The position numbers were made by a program, and so were the translations under genes. A stretch of DNA of 64,000 bases. Source: Prorocentrum cordatum. Taxonomy: Eukaryota > Sar > Dinophyceae > Prorocentrales > Prorocentraceae. The notes under the pieces were generated by a model. The model saw only the letters and a list, made by a program, of their open reading frames with translations. It ran no database searches and was not told the DNA's origin. Location: positions 40,001 through 104,000 of the forward strand of contig CAUYUJ010018325.1 of assembly GCA_963575745.1 (NCBI GenBank), in the 5' to 3' direction. Below, one piece after another: positions 20,616 to 31,899 of the stretch (position 1 is its first letter; each line of letters starts with the position of its first letter).

Positions 20616-21455
20616 ATGCCTCTGCGCGTGGTGGTCAAGAACACGTTCCTGGACTCCGTGCACATCGAGGCCACGGGGGCCAGGAGGAGGAGGAGGAGGA
20701 GGAGGAGGAGGAGGAGGAGGATGAGGAGCCACGGGGGCCACGCGATGGGGGAGGACGGGCTCCCGGGGGGCGGGCACATCGGCCCCCCCCCCAAAGCGCC
20801 CCTTGGCCCGCCCAGGGCCGTGTTCGCACTCGCTCTCGGGGCCTGCCGCCGCTCTGTCCGCTGTGCATCCCCGCTGCCGGTCCGATGCCCCCCCCCCCCC
20901 CGGAGCCAGCCCCTCCCCCCCAGGGATCCAACGCACTGAGAAAGTCTACACGGAGGTCTCTCGCGCACTGCGGCCCCTATATATACAGGGGGCCCCCGCC
21001 GGGCCTCGGGGGACCGCCAGGAAGCGACGCAGGATGAAACACTGGTCCTGGGGAGCGGGTCGAGACTTCTGGGGGCCGCGCATGGGACAAGTCACGACGT
21101 CGGATCTCTGGGCCTGGCGTCGCCCCCGCCCCCCCCCCCGCACGAGGGCACGACCGCTGCGCCCGAGTGCGTGCCCCAGGCCAGCTCGTGCCCGCCCCGC
21201 ACCGCCTCCCGCACGGCCCCCGCGGGCCTGCCGCTCACCAAGCTCCACGCCCCGGCCGGCCCCGACCCCGAGGAGGAGGACCGCCTCAGCTCCTGCTCGC
21301 TCTCGGACCGCGGCCCCGGCCTCGTCGGCGCCGTCGGCCACGCCCTCGCGCCGCAGGCGCCCGGCAGTCCGAGGGCGCCTCTGGGCAAGGTCGGCGGCCG
21401 CGTAGACGCTCCAGGCTCTCGCAGAAGAATCGGGGGCCCCCAGGCGGGGGGGTGA
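20616..21455 (+). CDS. Candidate small gene with VKNTFLD motif (exons incompletely defined)
   Basis: ATG at 20616 begins MPLRVVVKNTFLDSVHIEAT; I recall similar VKNTF(I/L)-(D/E) segments in dinoflagellate proteins, but do not know their function. A (GGA)n tract at 20681-20720 then interrupts, and the Glu-rich reading there lies in another frame, so a splice or a repeat-length change is likely. A second coding island at about 21110-21455 in frame 0 has very strong G/C third positions (PQASSCPPRTASRTAPAG, then DPEEEDRLSSCSLSDRG) and ends at a TGA at 21453. Joining the two islands is inference. Function unknown. Confidence 0.4.
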
Positions 21456-21695
21456 CCACACCGTGTGGTGAGTCGGTGGGGATTCGGGGTCACCGCACGG
21501 TTTTGGGACTCGGGTCGTTCTCCGAGGACGTCTCGGGCGGCTGGGGCATCCGAGGTCCCAAGACGGACCGTGCGGTGAGGCCTTGGGTGATTTCGAGGTC
21601 ACCGCACGGTCTGCATTCCAAACAGAATCACCGAGCGCGTTCCACTACTCGCAGAGTGCATACTCGCAAACGTTAGGAACAAAAATAGCCTGACG
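21456..21695. other. Spacer with repeated GGTCACCGCACGGT motif
   Basis: The motif GGTCACCGCACGGT appears at about 21488 and 21597. No gene seen. Confidence 0.4.
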
Positions 21696-24540
21696 AGACC
21701 CGACCATATGAAGCTGCGAGTGCCGCATTGTGGGTACAGCTTTCGGTGGAGCTCCTTATGGTGCTGGGTGGGGGAGACGCATGCGAACGGTGCCACTGGG
21801 GCCTTCGGTGGAGCTCCCTGTGGGGCCACGAAACGCTGTCCTGGGCGGGGGGGAACGCATACGAACGGTGCCAGTTGGGCCTTCGGTGGAGCTCCCTATG
21901 GGGCCACGATGCGCTGTCATGGGTGGCGCTGACGCATGCGGACCCTGCCACTGGGGCATTCGGTGGAGCCTCCCTGTGGGGCCACGAGCCGTGTGAGGGG
22001 TGTGCCTACATGGCTGGCGTTGACGCATGCAGACCCTGCCACTTGGGCCTTCGGTGGAGCCCCCTATGGGCCCACGAAACGCTGACTTGGGTGGCGTTGA
22101 CGCATGCGGACCCTTCCACTGGAGTCTTCGGTGGAGCTCCCCATGGGGCCACGAGACGCTGTCCTGGGTGGCGTTGGCGCATGTGGACCCTGCTACTGGA
22201 GCCTTCGGTGGAGCTCCCTGTGGGGCCACGAAACGCTGTCCTGGATGGCGTTGACGCATGCGGACCCTCTCACTGGAGAGTTCGGTGGAGCTCCTTATGG
22301 GACCACGAAACACTGTCCTGGGTGGCGTGGGCGCATTCGGACTCTGCCACTGGAGCCTTCGGTGGAGCTCCCTATAGGTCCACGAGGCGATGTCCTGGAT
22401 GGCGTTGACGCATACGGACCCTGCCACTGGAGCCTTCGGTGGAGCTCCATATGAGGCCACGAAGCGTTGTCCTGGGTGGCGTTGACGCATGCGGACCCCG
22501 CCAGTGGGGCCTTCGGTGGAGCTACCCATGGAGCCACGAAGCGTTGTCCTGGGTGGTGTTGGCGCATGCGGACCCTGCCACTGGAGCCTTCGGTGGAGCT
22601 CCCTGTGGGGCCACGAAACACTGTCCTGGGTTGCGCTGACGTAGCGGACCCTGCAACTGGAGCCTTCGGTGGAGCTCCCTATGGGGCCACGAGACGCTGT
22701 CCTGGATGGCGTTGACGTATGCGGACCCCGCCACTGGAGCCTTCGGTGAAACTCCCTATGGGGCCCCGAAGCGCTGTCCTGGGTGGCGTTGGCGCATGCG
22801 GACCCTGCCACGGGAGCATTCGGTGGAGCTCCCTGTGGGGCCACGAAACGCTGTCCTGGGTGGCGTTGACGCATGTGGACCCTGCCACTGGAGCCTTCGG
22901 TTGAACTCCCTATGGGGCCACGATGCGGTGTCCTGGGTGGCGTTGGCGTATGCGGACCCTGCCATTTGGGCCTTCCGTGGAGCTCCCTATGGGGTCACGA
23001 AGCGCTGTCCTGGGTGGCGTTGACGCATGCGGACCCTGCCACTGGAGCCTTCGGTGGAGCTCCCTATGGGGCCACGAAGCCCTGTCCTGGGTGGTGTTGA
23101 CGCATGCGGACCCTGCCACTGGGGCCTTCGGTGGAGCTCCCTATGGCGCCACGAACCGTGTGAGGGGTGCGACACAATGGGTGGCGTTGATGCATGCAGA
23201 CCTTGCCACTGGGGCATCTGGTAGAGCTCCCTGTGGGGCCACGAACCGTGTGAGGGGTGTGTCGAAATGGGTTGCGTTGACGCATGCGGACCCTGCCAGT
23301 GGGGCCTTCGGTGGAGCTCATTGTGAGGCCGCGAACCGTGTGAGAGCTCCCTATGTGGCCACGAACTGTGCGAGTGGTGCCCGGAAATTGGGCGGCGCCG
23401 CCATGTGGACCCTCCCAGCGGGGCCTTTGGTGGAGCTCCTTATGGGGCCACGAGCTATGTGAGGTGTGCGCAAAAATGAAGCGGCGCCGCCATGCGGACC
23501 CTGCCATTGGGGCCTTCGGTGTAGCTCCATATGAGGCCACGAACCGTGTGAGGGGTGCGCCAAAATCGGGCGGCGCCGCCATGGGGACCCTGCCATTGGG
23601 GCCTTTGGTGGAGCTCCCTATGGCGCCACGACCCGTGTGAGAGGAGCGACAAAATGGGGCGGCGCCGCCATGTGGACCCTGCCATTTGGGCCTTCCGTGG
23701 AGCTCCCTATGGGGCCGCAAACCTTTTGAGGGGTGTGCCGAAATGTGGCGGCGCCGCCATGTGGACCCTGCCACTGGGGCCTTCGGTGGAGCTCCTTGTG
23801 GGACTACGAATCGTGTGAGATGTGCGCCAAGATGGGGCGGCGCCGCCATGTGGACCCTGCCACTGGTGCCTTCGGTGGGGCTCCCTATGGGGCCGCGAAC
23901 CGTGTGAGAGGTCTGCCGAAATGTGGCGGCGCCGCCATGTGGATCCTGCCATTTGGGCCTTCCGTGGAGCTCCCTATGGGGCCGCAAACCTTTTGAGGGG
24001 TGTGCCGAAATGTGGCGGCGCCGCCATGTGGACCCTGCCACTGGGGCCTTCGGTGGAGCTCCTTGTGGGACTACGAATCGTGTGAGATGTGCGCCAAGAT
24101 GGGGCGGCGCCGCCATGTGGACCCTGCCACTTGGGCCTACGGTGGAGCTCCCTATGGGGCAACGAACCGTGTGAGGGGTGCGCCAAAATGGATACGGCGC
24201 CATGTGGACCTTGCCACTGGGGCTTTCGGTGGAGCTTCCTACAGGGCCACGAACCGTGTGAGGGGTGTACCAAAACGGTTGGCGGTCCCCGCATGCGGAC
24301 CCTGCCACTGGGGCCTTCTGAGGAGCTCCTTGTGTGGCCACGAACCGTGAGGGGCGCGGCGCTGACGATGGCGATGGCGATGCTCACGATGATGTGTATC
24401 ATGACGATGGCGATGATGATGACGATGATGACGCTGACCTGGACGATGACGAGGCGGATGGGAAGAGGGAGGAGGGGCAGGAGGAGTGGGGAACGCTGGG
24501 CGCTGTCTCTTCAACTCGGTGACCCAACACCACAGGATGG
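21696..24540 (+). repeat. 77/89-bp satellite-bearing element, + orientation
   Basis: The left module (GACCCGACCAT, then GTGCCGCATTGTGGGT) leads into an array of about 19 units of 77 bp (core GGTGGAGCTCCCTATGGGGC, then ACGAAACGCTGTCCTGGGTGG, then GCATGCGGACCCTGCCACT). From about 23150 the unit becomes 89 bp, with GTGTGAGGGGTGCGCC and GGCGGCGCCGCCATG inserted. It ends in a GAT/GGA microsatellite and GACCCAACACCACAGGATGG (24521-24540). The same left module, array and right motif occur reversed at 42858-44365. Unit lengths are not multiples of three, so long frames through it are not genes. Confidence 0.75.
23681..24214 (+). repeat. 267-bp higher-order duplication inside the 89-bp array
   Basis: The segment starting at 23681 is repeated almost without change from 23948 for about 180 bp. 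The offset is 267 bp, exactly three 89-bp units, indicating recent unequal exchange or slippage. Confidence 0.7.
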
Positions 24541-24800
24541 CTTGGAAAAAACATGCCGTCCTCAATGCGTTGCGGCGGAGCCGGGCCATTTGCGAGTAGC
24601 TAATTTGCGAGCAGTGGAACGCGCTTGTCCACAGAAAGCACGGCACACACATATGTTTCGGAGGTCCGCGCTGATTTCTCGGATCGTCGTTTGGGCCCTC
24701 CGGCAGCGCCTCAGGCGCCGCCCCTGGCGCGCTCTCCGCGCGCCACGGAGCGCCGATCCAAGAAAGCAGATCGGACCTCGAAGACATTCAGTGTGTGCAG

Positions 24801-24964
24801 TTTTTGTTGATCCACGAGGCTCTCTGGTCGCAGACGTCCCACCACATGCACCTACCAAGTCTGACACGAGAACCACAGTGATGCTGCGCAATCTGCCACG
24901 CAGCTACACACGCAAGGAGTTGGTTGGAAAGCTGAACAAGATGGGGTTTGCCGGGCTCTACGAT
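24801..24964 (+). CDS. Mei2-like C-terminal RRM, upstream exon
   Basis: After an AG at 24799-24800 the frame reads VFVDPRGSLVADVPPHAPTK and then TTVMLRNLPRSYTRKELVGK, LNKMGFAGLYD. TTVMLRNLP...YT...L...L...GF...YD is the first half (beta1, RNP2, helix 1) of the special C-terminal RRM of Mei2-type RNA-binding proteins. The second half is on the same strand at 34758-35072, so this looks like one gene split by an intron of about 9.8 kb. Neither a clean GT donor nor its phase could be fixed; the frame runs into a TGA at 24974. Upstream exons are probably present but were not recognised. Mei2 proteins bind RNA in meiosis or mRNA regulation in other eukaryotes. Confidence 0.65.
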
Positions 24965-25099
24965 TCACCAGGCTGACGCCACATGCGCCGATCCCTTTAT
25001 CAAGCCGCCCCCCAGGGTGAAACAAACGTCCTGCTCAGCGACTGCTCGTGAAGACGGCCGTGACACGCATGTGACCAAGCTCTCAGGCTCGTCATGGCG

Positions 25100-26105
25100 C
25101 CGTCTGTGGGCTTTCTCGGGGCCCTCCGTGGCTATCTTGGGACGTTCTTGGGGCCCGTTGAGAGGGTCGTGGTATCCCTTGGGGGGTTGGGAGCCGTTTT
25201 GGAAGGCATTGTGGCCGTCTGGGGGAGTCATCTTGGGGCGGTCTTGGACCGTCTTGGAACCGCTTTGCGGTTGTCTTTGACGCGAAGTGGAGGTGGGGTC
25301 ATCTTGGGTCCAACTTGAGGGCCTCCTGGGCCGTCTCGGGAGCTTTCGGGGCCCCGCGGACTGTCTTGTACAGCCGGGGCCCTGAAGAAGGAACCCTTTT
25401 CGTTGGGGAGGGGCTCCGCGTTCCTTAAGTGTTTCGCAGCTTGCCTTGGATTTTCCTTAGGTTTTCGATGCGAAATCGAAGTTCAACTTGTGGAAAATAG
25501 GGGCCTCATTCCTTATTTAGGGTTCCTTAGGTCAAGGCCCCGACTGTAGGCTTGTGGCGCCAGTCTTGCAGTCACACTGCTGCGAGCCTATCCAGCTGCC
25601 CGTGGCAGACCACGCCGCCGCGCCGGCGCAGCAGCGCAGCAGGAACGAGGTTCGGGTCAGTTCAGTGGTTGCTCGAGCGTGCGTCTTGAACGTCTTCTCC
25701 TTGTCCGCAGCCGCGCACTCTCCCATGTCATTCGTCTCGGACGCTTTTTGGGGGGTCGCTTGGTGGCATCTGGGAGGCCCGTCGGGGGCCTCTATCGGGG
25801 CCTGTCTGGAGTCTCGGACTCGGGGCCACCACGGGCGCAGTGGTGCTACCGAGCTCTCCCGACCAAGCTCTGTTGAACAGTCTTCGTTACGCGCATGTTG
25901 GTCTTGCGGCCATCTTCTTGGATCGTTCGTGAACCGCCTTGGATGATTATCGCACCATCCAGGGCCCGTCTTGGGGCTCTCGTGGGGTTGTCTTGAGCCG
26001 TCTTGGGGTCTTCTGGAGGCTCCGTGAAGGCTTCCCGATGCGATGTTGGGCAACCAGCCTCGAAGGCAACCGATGTTGCTCATTGACGCTTCCCGTATCT
26101 CCACC
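25100..26105. repeat. CTTGGGGCC-type repeat blocks
   Basis: Two blocks of GGCCTCTTGGGGCCGTCTTG-like units around a less repetitive spacer (25370-25740). The second closes with TTGACGCTTCCCGTATC at about 26084, close to the sequence that abuts the helicase element at 6130. Confidence 0.55.
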
Positions 26106-26249
26106 AGCCCAGGCGAATGGTCTCGATCAGGGAATTGGGGGAGCATGTAGTGGAACAGAGAATTGAGGAAGCTGTCAGACCGAAGCCCGGGATCAGCCTG
26201 ACCAGGTCCATGAGTCACATGTGCCATCGCATGTCTGTCGAACGAGGAA

Positions 26250-26560
26250 CGGCGGAGGAGGAGGAGGAGGAGGAGGAGGCGGGATACGGAGGAGGAGGAG
26301 GAGGAGAAGGAGGAGGAAGCGGATGGTGGAGGAGTGGGAGGAGCAGGACGAATAATAGTGCCAGCAGACGGAGGATAAGTTGATTGAAGACGTTCTCAGT
26401 CAAATTCTGGTTAACGTTGGTTGGGGGAGGATGGAGAGGAGGGGGAGGAGGAGGACGAGGAGGAGGAGGAGGAGGAGCAGGAGGAGGAAGTGCAGGAGGA
26501 GGAGGAGGAGAAGGAAAAGGAGAAAGAGAAGGAGGAGGAGGGGGAGGAGGAGGATGGTGG
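26250..26560. repeat. (GGA)n purine tract
   Basis: Impure GGA/GAA repeats in two runs separated by about 60 bp of ordinary sequence (26345-26410). Only repeat-derived frames. Confidence 0.9.
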
Positions 26561-26944
26561 CAGACGAGAAACAATCCTGGACTCTCTGAGGCTACCTTGG
26601 AGCCACGCTGGTCCGACGACCTCCCCAGCATGTCTCCGAGATGCCATCATCTTTGAACGCTCACTTGCTGTTCAATAGCTTGTGCTTTGAGCGAAGTGGG
26701 GGCTCCTGGTTTGGGTCGACCCACTGGAGCCCCTCATGTCGCCACTCGGGGCCCTCACTGGGCGCTCTTGGGCGTTCTTGGGTCCGTCCTGGGATGTCTT
26801 AGACCCCCCTCTTGGAGCTCTCCTGGGTAATCTTCGTCTTGGGGCCATCTTGAGGCATTGCAAGCCCATCGGAGGCGAAACGGGGAGAATGCACCAATCA
26901 GTTGTTTCCTTTGAATGTTGAAAGGGTTTTGGCCTCCTGGGGGC

Positions 26945-27790
26945 ACGCCTCGCGCGCCAGATGCGCCACGTGCTCCACGTGCGCCATGTGCGCCGCATGG
27001 CCCAGCCGCGCCAGGTGCGCCACGTCCGGGACACGCGCAGAGTGTGCCAGGGTGCCAGGTGCGCCCGCGCACGTGGCAGCACCCATCGGGACACATGTCA
27101 GCCCCCACCATTCTTGTAAAAAGCCAGAGACGCCATCATCGTGTTTGGTGGGCCTGCACACAGCAGGCAATATGCCAGCACCCCCGCGGTCCTTTTCAAA
27201 CGCCAACGGACAGTGATCGCGGGGTGGCAGCGCATGATCCAGATTTAGCCGCGAAGTGCATCTTATAGTGTTTGTGACAAATGGTGGTGGCCTTGCGCAA
27301 AGCAGGCAACATGAGGGCACTCCCGCCGCCCCGGTCAACAAACTATACAAACTGCTCGCGGGCCCCACAAGCATGACCCAAGATTTTGCCCCCGAGTGTG
27401 CTTCGTATTGTTTTTGACAGGGAGGGGGGGGGGGGGGCATTGGTCCTGATTGGCTGCCGGCCGCCTGGGGGAGGGGGTGCATACTAGTAGAGAGCAGTGA
27501 TCAAGCTGCTCACAAGCCGCGAACCGTCTCGCTTACTCCCATCCGCATTAAGCAGCATCCGAGTGTCAGTACATTCAGCGGCGTCATTTGATGGACAGCC
27601 ACTGGGGACCAACACCGACGCCAGGCGCGCGACACTGGCAAGGTGCGCCACGCGTGCAACGAGCACCACGGGCGCTGGGCGCCCCAGGGGCCCAAGCGTG
27701 CCAGGCGCCCGTGGTGCACCAAATGCGCCACGTGCTCCACATGCGCCGAGTGTGTCACGTGACGAGGCACATCGGTAAACGTGTGCTCCC
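26945..27790. repeat. GTGCGCCAC-type repeats and a ~155-bp tandem
   Basis: Two blocks (26945-27075 and 27620-27780) are built on a 9-bp theme such as ATGCGCCACGTGCTCCAC. Between them, 27140-27275 and 27276-27420 are diverged tandem copies sharing GCAGGCAA-ATG and GTGTTTGTGACA-like ends. Confidence 0.55.
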
Positions 27791-28026
27791 TCCCCACTAT
27801 CCCTGACTGCAGTGCACGATTCTGGCGGGATGGCCATTCTGGTGCATGCTGCGTGCACCCGCAATGGCGTCGCGTTGGTTTTGAGGGGGAGGATGATCCC
27901 GCGCACGCTAAACAATTTGAGGAGCCCACCATCCTTGACAGCACACAGTACAAATGTACCGTGGGGCGCCCGCAAAGTGAACATTGTGTTGTGTTGTTGC
28001 ACCAACTGGCCGCAGAGTGGACTTTA

Positions 28027-28144
28027 CATGGATGCGCGCTGCACGGAGATGACGTGCGAAGTTGGGGAGGTGTCGAGGTCCACTGTTTTCACCCCTTCCA
28101 TATCCAAAATGTTTGTGCCCAAGCCTCGTTTCTTTCTTTCGTCT
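28027..28144 (+). repeat. Split direct repeat A1
   Basis: 118 bp containing GCGCTGC-CGGAGATGACGTG and ATGTTTGTGCCCAAGCCTCG, repeated as A2 at 33835-33952. It ends 10 bp before the ATG of the gag-like frame. Confidence 0.75.
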
Positions 28145-28154
28145 GAGCGTGGCC

Positions 28155-28722
28155 ATGCGCGCCATGCTCGCGGCGTTGCTGGTGCTGGGACAGCTGGACC
28201 AGCGGGCGCGCGACGAGGCTGTGCGGGAGCATCTCGGGGCCAGCCTGGCTCGCCTCGAGGAGGCCGCGGAGGGCCTCTCGGCATCGGCCAGCGACCCGCC
28301 GCCTGCCTGTGCCTTGTCGGATGGACCGACTTGCGCTCCCTGCCCCGAGGCGGAGGTCGAGGGCCTCGGCTGGGGTGGTGTGGCGGCGGGACACCTGGCG
28401 TCGGCGCTCATCGGGAAGCTGGACGGTGCGATGTTTCGACGGCGGACCGGCGCGGGCGTTGATGGTGCCCGTGGTGAGGTTCCCGGCGGCCGACGTGATG
28501 CTGTATTCGGCCGAGGAGCTCGCGCGTGAGATCGCGCGTGTCAGGTCTGCTGTGCTGCAGCGCTCGAGCGTCGGCGAGGTGCTGTTCCACGAGAGGCCCG
28601 TGCTCGAACCTGGCTGGTGGAGTGGCGACAATATGGGTACGATCTGGCAGGCCATGACGCCCGAGCTGATGACATACAAGGGGCAGTATAATGAAGTCAG
28701 CGTGGACGAGCAGTTCGCGTGA
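28155..28722 (+). pseudogene. Gag-like ORF of the YR retroelement
   Basis: ATG at 28155 starts MRAMLAALLVLGQLDQRARD, an Ala/Leu/Glu-rich helical segment, and the frame is coding-like to about 28440. Coding character then moves to another frame (VVRFPAADVMLYSAEELARE, ending VSVDEQFA with TGA at 28720). A single frame disruption near 28440-28460 would join them into about 188 residues. Its place just after A1 and before the RT argues for the Gag-like first ORF of a YR retroelement; no zinc knuckle is seen. Confidence 0.4.
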
Positions 28723-30022
28723 CTAGGAGGAACGCCGGGGTCCCTCGCTTTCTGCGTGTCTGTGTGTGTGCACAGGTTCCAGGAGAGACTACTCTAGCAC
28801 GCGGTCGAACAGGCTAGATTTGAGCAGTTGCTTGGACACGTGCGGGGAGCTTGTTTCCGAGGTGCCGTCCGTGGCGGTGGTGCTCTGGATGGAGGGCGTG
28901 CTGGTGCCTGGCCAGATTGCCGACGTCGAGGGGGGCGGAGCCCGCCCATGGCGAAGCACCCGAGTTGAGTCAAGGGGGCATCGCGCGCAGCGGTGGTGTC
29001 GGTTTCATGTTGGACACGGGGAGTTTCCTCGAGATGAGGGATGGGGTGACTCGCGAGTCCCTGGCCGTCTGGAAATCCCCTTTGTCTGTTCGCGATGCAG
29101 GGCCAGGTGAACCTGCAGTCCCTCGCTAGTGGCGCCCTCCTTGGCAGACAGCTGACGGCCACCGAACTTCGGAGCTCGCGAGCGCGTGCGAGGAGGTGGC
29201 ATCGCTCTTGGGGGCCGCCGACCCAGGGCTCCGCGCCTGGGGGGTCGGGCGCCGCAGGGGCGAGCGCGACCGCCGCGCCGCGCGCTCCATGACGCTGGGG
29301 ACGTTGCCGTCGACCGACGAGTCGGACGAGGGCGGCGGCGGCGGCGCGACCAGCGGCCGCGGGCGCGGGCGAGGACGAGGGCGAGATGGGCGCGGGGCGC
29401 CTCGAGGAGATCGAGGTGCGCCCGCGGGCGAGCCATGGCGAAGGAGGAGGGCCGCGGCGAGTGCGCCCCCAGCCGTGGCCCCTTGGGCGTCGGGGACGGG
29501 CCGCGTCGGGCGGCCGATGGGCGGCGGCGGCGGCGGCGGCACTTCCCGCTGCCAGCCGCGCGCGCTGACCCAGCTCAGCTACCAGGGTCGGTCGTTCCAA
29601 GTAGCAGCAGCGTCGGGGTCAATCGCGCGAGGTACTTCCATTGCTAGTGGCAGGTGCGACTGTCGCGCTTACTTGGTTGAGCGGCCACCGCGCCCTCGAG
29701 CAGGAGCGCCGGCAGGCTGGTTTCGGCCTGGCCTCGGAGATGGCGGATTTCACGAGACGCTACGTGGAGGGGCTGGCGTCGCTCCAGCAGCCCAGTGGCG
29801 ACATGACAAAGCACACGACGACGAAGGCGGCCGTCGCGGGGTTGCTCCGAGGGCGGGGGGGGGGGCCTACGCCGACGCTTGTTTGGCCCCCTTTTCAGTC
29901 GTGGCGTGGTGCCGTTGCCCTCGAGCGCTGTTGGGCGCAAGCAAATCGGGGGTCTTGTGGGCGCCCGAGGTCGGTATTTCTTGGAAGGAGATGGAGAGCG
30001 AGTGCGCCCACCCGTCGAGTGA
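28723..30022 (+). pseudogene. Degenerate region between gag-like and RT regions
   Basis: GC-rich sequence with short coding-like pieces in all three frames (for example PSVAVVLWMEGVLVPGQIAD near 28870 and MADFTRRYVEGLASLQQ near 29740) and no long intact frame. Probably the decayed linker of the retroelement polyprotein; frames are too broken to model. Confidence 0.35.
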
Positions 30023-31253
30023 CAATTCATCGAGGCAGAGCTGCAAGACAACCCGCGTTGCGTGGACCCCGCGTTGACACGGAACCGCAGAGGACATGTG
30101 CCAAATATCGAGATGAGGGGGCTCGCGAAGTTCTCCGCGTCGTGCATGGAGCGGGTTGGGCGATTCTTTGCGAAGGAGAAGCCGGGGCAGTCGAGGATAG
30201 CGCTGGGCGCTCGAAGGACCGGCGGTCGCTTCCGACCGCCACCGCGCGTGAGCTTGCTCGCCGCCGAGGGCCTCGGTAACATCGAGGTCGAGGACGGCGG
30301 CCTCGACGCCGCGCACGTCGCAGTCGGCGACGCGGATGTCGCCAGCGCTTTCCGCCGCATGAAGATGCCAGACTACCTGCGTGAGTTCTTCGGCTTGCCT
30401 TCGGTCGCGGCTGGCGAGCTTGGCCTTCGAGAGTCGGGGGGCGAGAAGCTCCCGGTCTCGGGCCAGGTCGCACCGCTGGCCACCGCTTTGCCCACGGGCT
30501 TTCACTTGGTCGCTGTTCTACGCTACGGACATCGATGAGGAAGCCACGGCGTCGGTGATCGATCGCTGCGAACTCCTTGTCGACCACGGAAAGCCCTTGC
30601 TGCTGAGGTGCCTCCGAGACGGGGGGCGGGTTGGGCACTGCGCGCGCGTGGACAACGCCGCCGCATTCGGGCGCAGTCGCCAGGTCGTCGCGAGCGCCGC
30701 GGGGCAGCTGGTCGCCAGTTTCGAGGAGAGGGGCCCCGAGACCCACGAGCTGGAGATCCCGGATGGCGAGGTCGAGGCGCTGCGCGTGACGCCGGGCGCC
30801 GGCAGGCGGCGCGCGCGGCTCAGCCGTCGGCGGTTCTTGCTGCCGCGGCAGGCGCTGCGGGGGCTCCTGAAGCGGCGGCGCGCGAGCGGGCAGGCGTTGG
30901 AGATCGCGATCGGGCACTGCGCGCTTGCGGCCCTCATCCGCAGAGAGAGCCCCGCGTGCTTCAGCGCCGCCTGCAGCTACGGGTGGAAGCTCTACTACGA
31001 GGCGTCGGAGCTCTGGCCTAGCGTCAGGCAGGAGCCCACCTGCTTTCTCGGGCTTCTTGTGACCCTCATGGCCTTTTGGGAGCTGCGGTGGAACGGTGCC
31101 GCCTGCGCCGCCGACGCCTGCGAGGAGGGCCATGGCGCGCGCCTGCGCGGCGGTTGGCAATTCAGCCACGATGGGAACATTATATTGCTCGAGGCTCGTG
31201 CTCTCCTCGTCGGGGCCAAGCCCATCCTTCCGCCGACCCAGGTCGCAACATGA
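30023..31253 (+). pseudogene. Reverse transcriptase and RNase H-like region of the YR retroelement
   Basis: Part 1 (frame from 30023) carries MRGLAKFSASCMERVGRFFAKEK then ARRTGGRFRPPPRVSLL, typical of the RT fingers, followed by DADVASAFRRMKMPDYLREF (palm, catalytic Asp region). The frame changes near 30500 at a T-run: LPTGF continues as TWSLFYATDID in the next frame. Part 2 holds VDN at 30648-30656 where the YxDD box falls, a helical connection with ALEIAIGHCALAALIRRE, WPSVRQE, and an RNase H-like AADACEEGHG near 31105-31140, ending at TGA 31251. This architecture matches RTs I associate with dinoflagellate YR retroelements. One-base insertion at 30500-30502 is the simplest break. Confidence 0.65.
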
Positions 31254-31629
31254 GGCAGCTTCTCTTTTGTGATAACCTTGATGTCGCTCTATGTTGCGGC
31301 AGGTATCGCACCAGGAACTACAGACTTTTACTGATCTGGAAAAGACTGTCATGCATATGCCTCGCCGAGAATGTCCGTGTCACAGTCGGATGGATTCCGT
31401 CTTAGCGCAGCCCCGCGGACCTGGCCGCCCCGCTCGTTTTAAGCCGAGCCCCCCGCGGGGAAGGTCCGCGGGCCGAGGGCGAGTCTTGGCGAGGTTGTTT
31501 CTGACGGGGCCATTGGCCCTCGCGCTTTATTTTTTCGCGGTGAGAACGGGGGCATGGAGAGGGAGGGGGCCCCCGACCCCCCGAGACACGTCGCGCCCCC
31601 GGGGCGCTTTTTTGTGTGTGTTATTTTTC

Positions 31630-31764
31630 CGTGTGGGTGGTGGTGGTGGTGGTGGTGGTGGTGGTGCGGCGGTGGTGGCGGCGGTGTGGGGGGGGGGTGG
31701 GGTGGGGTGGGGGGGGGGGTATATATAAAGAAGAAGAAGAAGACTAATAAACACATATATGTAA

Positions 31765-31815
<51 letters not shown>
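31630..31815. repeat. (GGT)n and (TA)n microsatellites
   Basis: GGT/GGC repeats at 31635-31685, a G-rich run to 31720, then (TA)n at 31765-31814. They sit between the RT and recombinase regions. Confidence 0.9.
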
Positions 31816-31817
<2 letters not shown>

Positions 31818-31899
31818 CAAGAGGAATAATAAGAATAAGAAGAATAATGACAAACTAAACAAAAGAAAAAAACTAGTTGACCTCGTTGACCGCGGTCGC

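Noticed and set aside
21728-24350. Long frames on both strands, up to 425 codons
   Set aside because: The 77- and 89-bp units are not multiples of three, so each frame cycles through all readings of the satellite; stops are rare only because of composition.
25532-26227. 231-codon minus-strand frame in the long intron
   Set aside because: Overlaps CTTGGGG repeats and has no recognisable domain; probable antisense artefact.
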